Of a stretch of 13,553 nucleotides of DNA, positions 13,445 through 13,553 are shown piece by piece. The stretch's first letter is position 1. Each line of letters starts with the position of its first letter. A model generated the notes under the pieces. That model worked only from the letters and a program-made list of their open reading frames with translations, ran no database searches and was not told where the DNA came from. Made by a program: the position numbers and the translations under genes. Source of the stretch: CAZIRO01 sp964541595 (GTDB lineage Bacteria > Acidobacteriota > HRBIN11); assembly GCA_964541595.1 (NCBI GenBank), contig CAZIRO010000066.1, forward strand, positions 1-13,553, read 5' to 3'.

Positions 13445-13553
13445 CCAAATGATGGACCCTTTGGGCATAGCCGTGCCCATGGGATCGTTCGTTGTAGACG
13501 GTAGGTTCTCTCGTGGAAGTCAAGCGACCATGGCATCCTCCGTTGACTGAGAG
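13432..13553. repeat. Possible start of a second copy of the MITE-like family (truncated by window end)
   Basis: It begins with the same AGTGGTCCATTTCCCAA end as 13208 but then diverges. It holds a GGGCA-TAGCCG-TGCCC hairpin at 13463-13478. I see no gene in 13181-13553 apart from the repeat structures described. Confidence 0.4.

Noticed and set aside
13209..13550. Plus-strand open frame of 113 codons across the MITE-like element
   Set aside because: It is read through terminal repeats and hairpins, has no ribosome site and no recognisable protein, and does not resemble a RelE/ParE toxin.

Overview
The window suggests a diderm (outer-membrane) bacterium with moderately high GC. It encodes a BamD-type assembly lipoprotein and two outer-membrane beta-barrel proteins, uses GTG starts in several genes, packs genes into short operons with 4-base overlaps, and encodes the tRNA CCA ends in the DNA. 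I cannot place it in a phylum from sequence alone. Nothing looks like a phage, plasmid or CRISPR locus. Most of the window is ordinary chromosome; the last ~1.3 kb is a repeat-rich tRNA region.

Layout. (1) Positions 2-4717, plus strand: the end of a beta-barrel protein; a large secreted subtilisin-family (S8) protease with three cysteine-paired PKD domains, an Fn3-like domain and its own propeptide; then an ECF sigma factor and a membrane-spanning zinc-finger anti-sigma factor. The anti-sigma periplasmic domain looks like the protease's propeptide, so these genes may form one envelope-sensing unit. (2) Positions 4815-5801: a branched-chain aminotransferase (ilvE) with its own extended -10 promoter. 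(3) Positions 5916-10536: a tight five-gene run: PASTA-repeat membrane protein, YbgC-type thioesterase, NAD-dependent sugar epimerase, BamD-like lipoprotein and a minimal alpha-glucan phosphorylase. Its themes are the envelope and carbohydrate metabolism. (4) Positions 10514-12200, minus strand: prephenate dehydratase (pheA) and then a small DUF5777-like outer-membrane protein, whose 3' end overlaps the phosphorylase gene tail to tail. (5) Positions 12201-13553: tRNA-Pro(UGG), tRNA-Arg(UCU), an orphan antitoxin-like gene with a good promoter, and many inverted and direct repeats.

Two points stand out. The first is the S8 protease / ECF sigma / anti-sigma cluster, where a propeptide-like domain appears on both the protease and the anti-sigma factor. 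The second is a family of short intergenic repeats with a core close to GTCCCATTTCCCGT. Two copies form the 27-base terminal inverted repeats of a 223-base MITE-like element directly behind the antitoxin gene, where a toxin gene would be expected.
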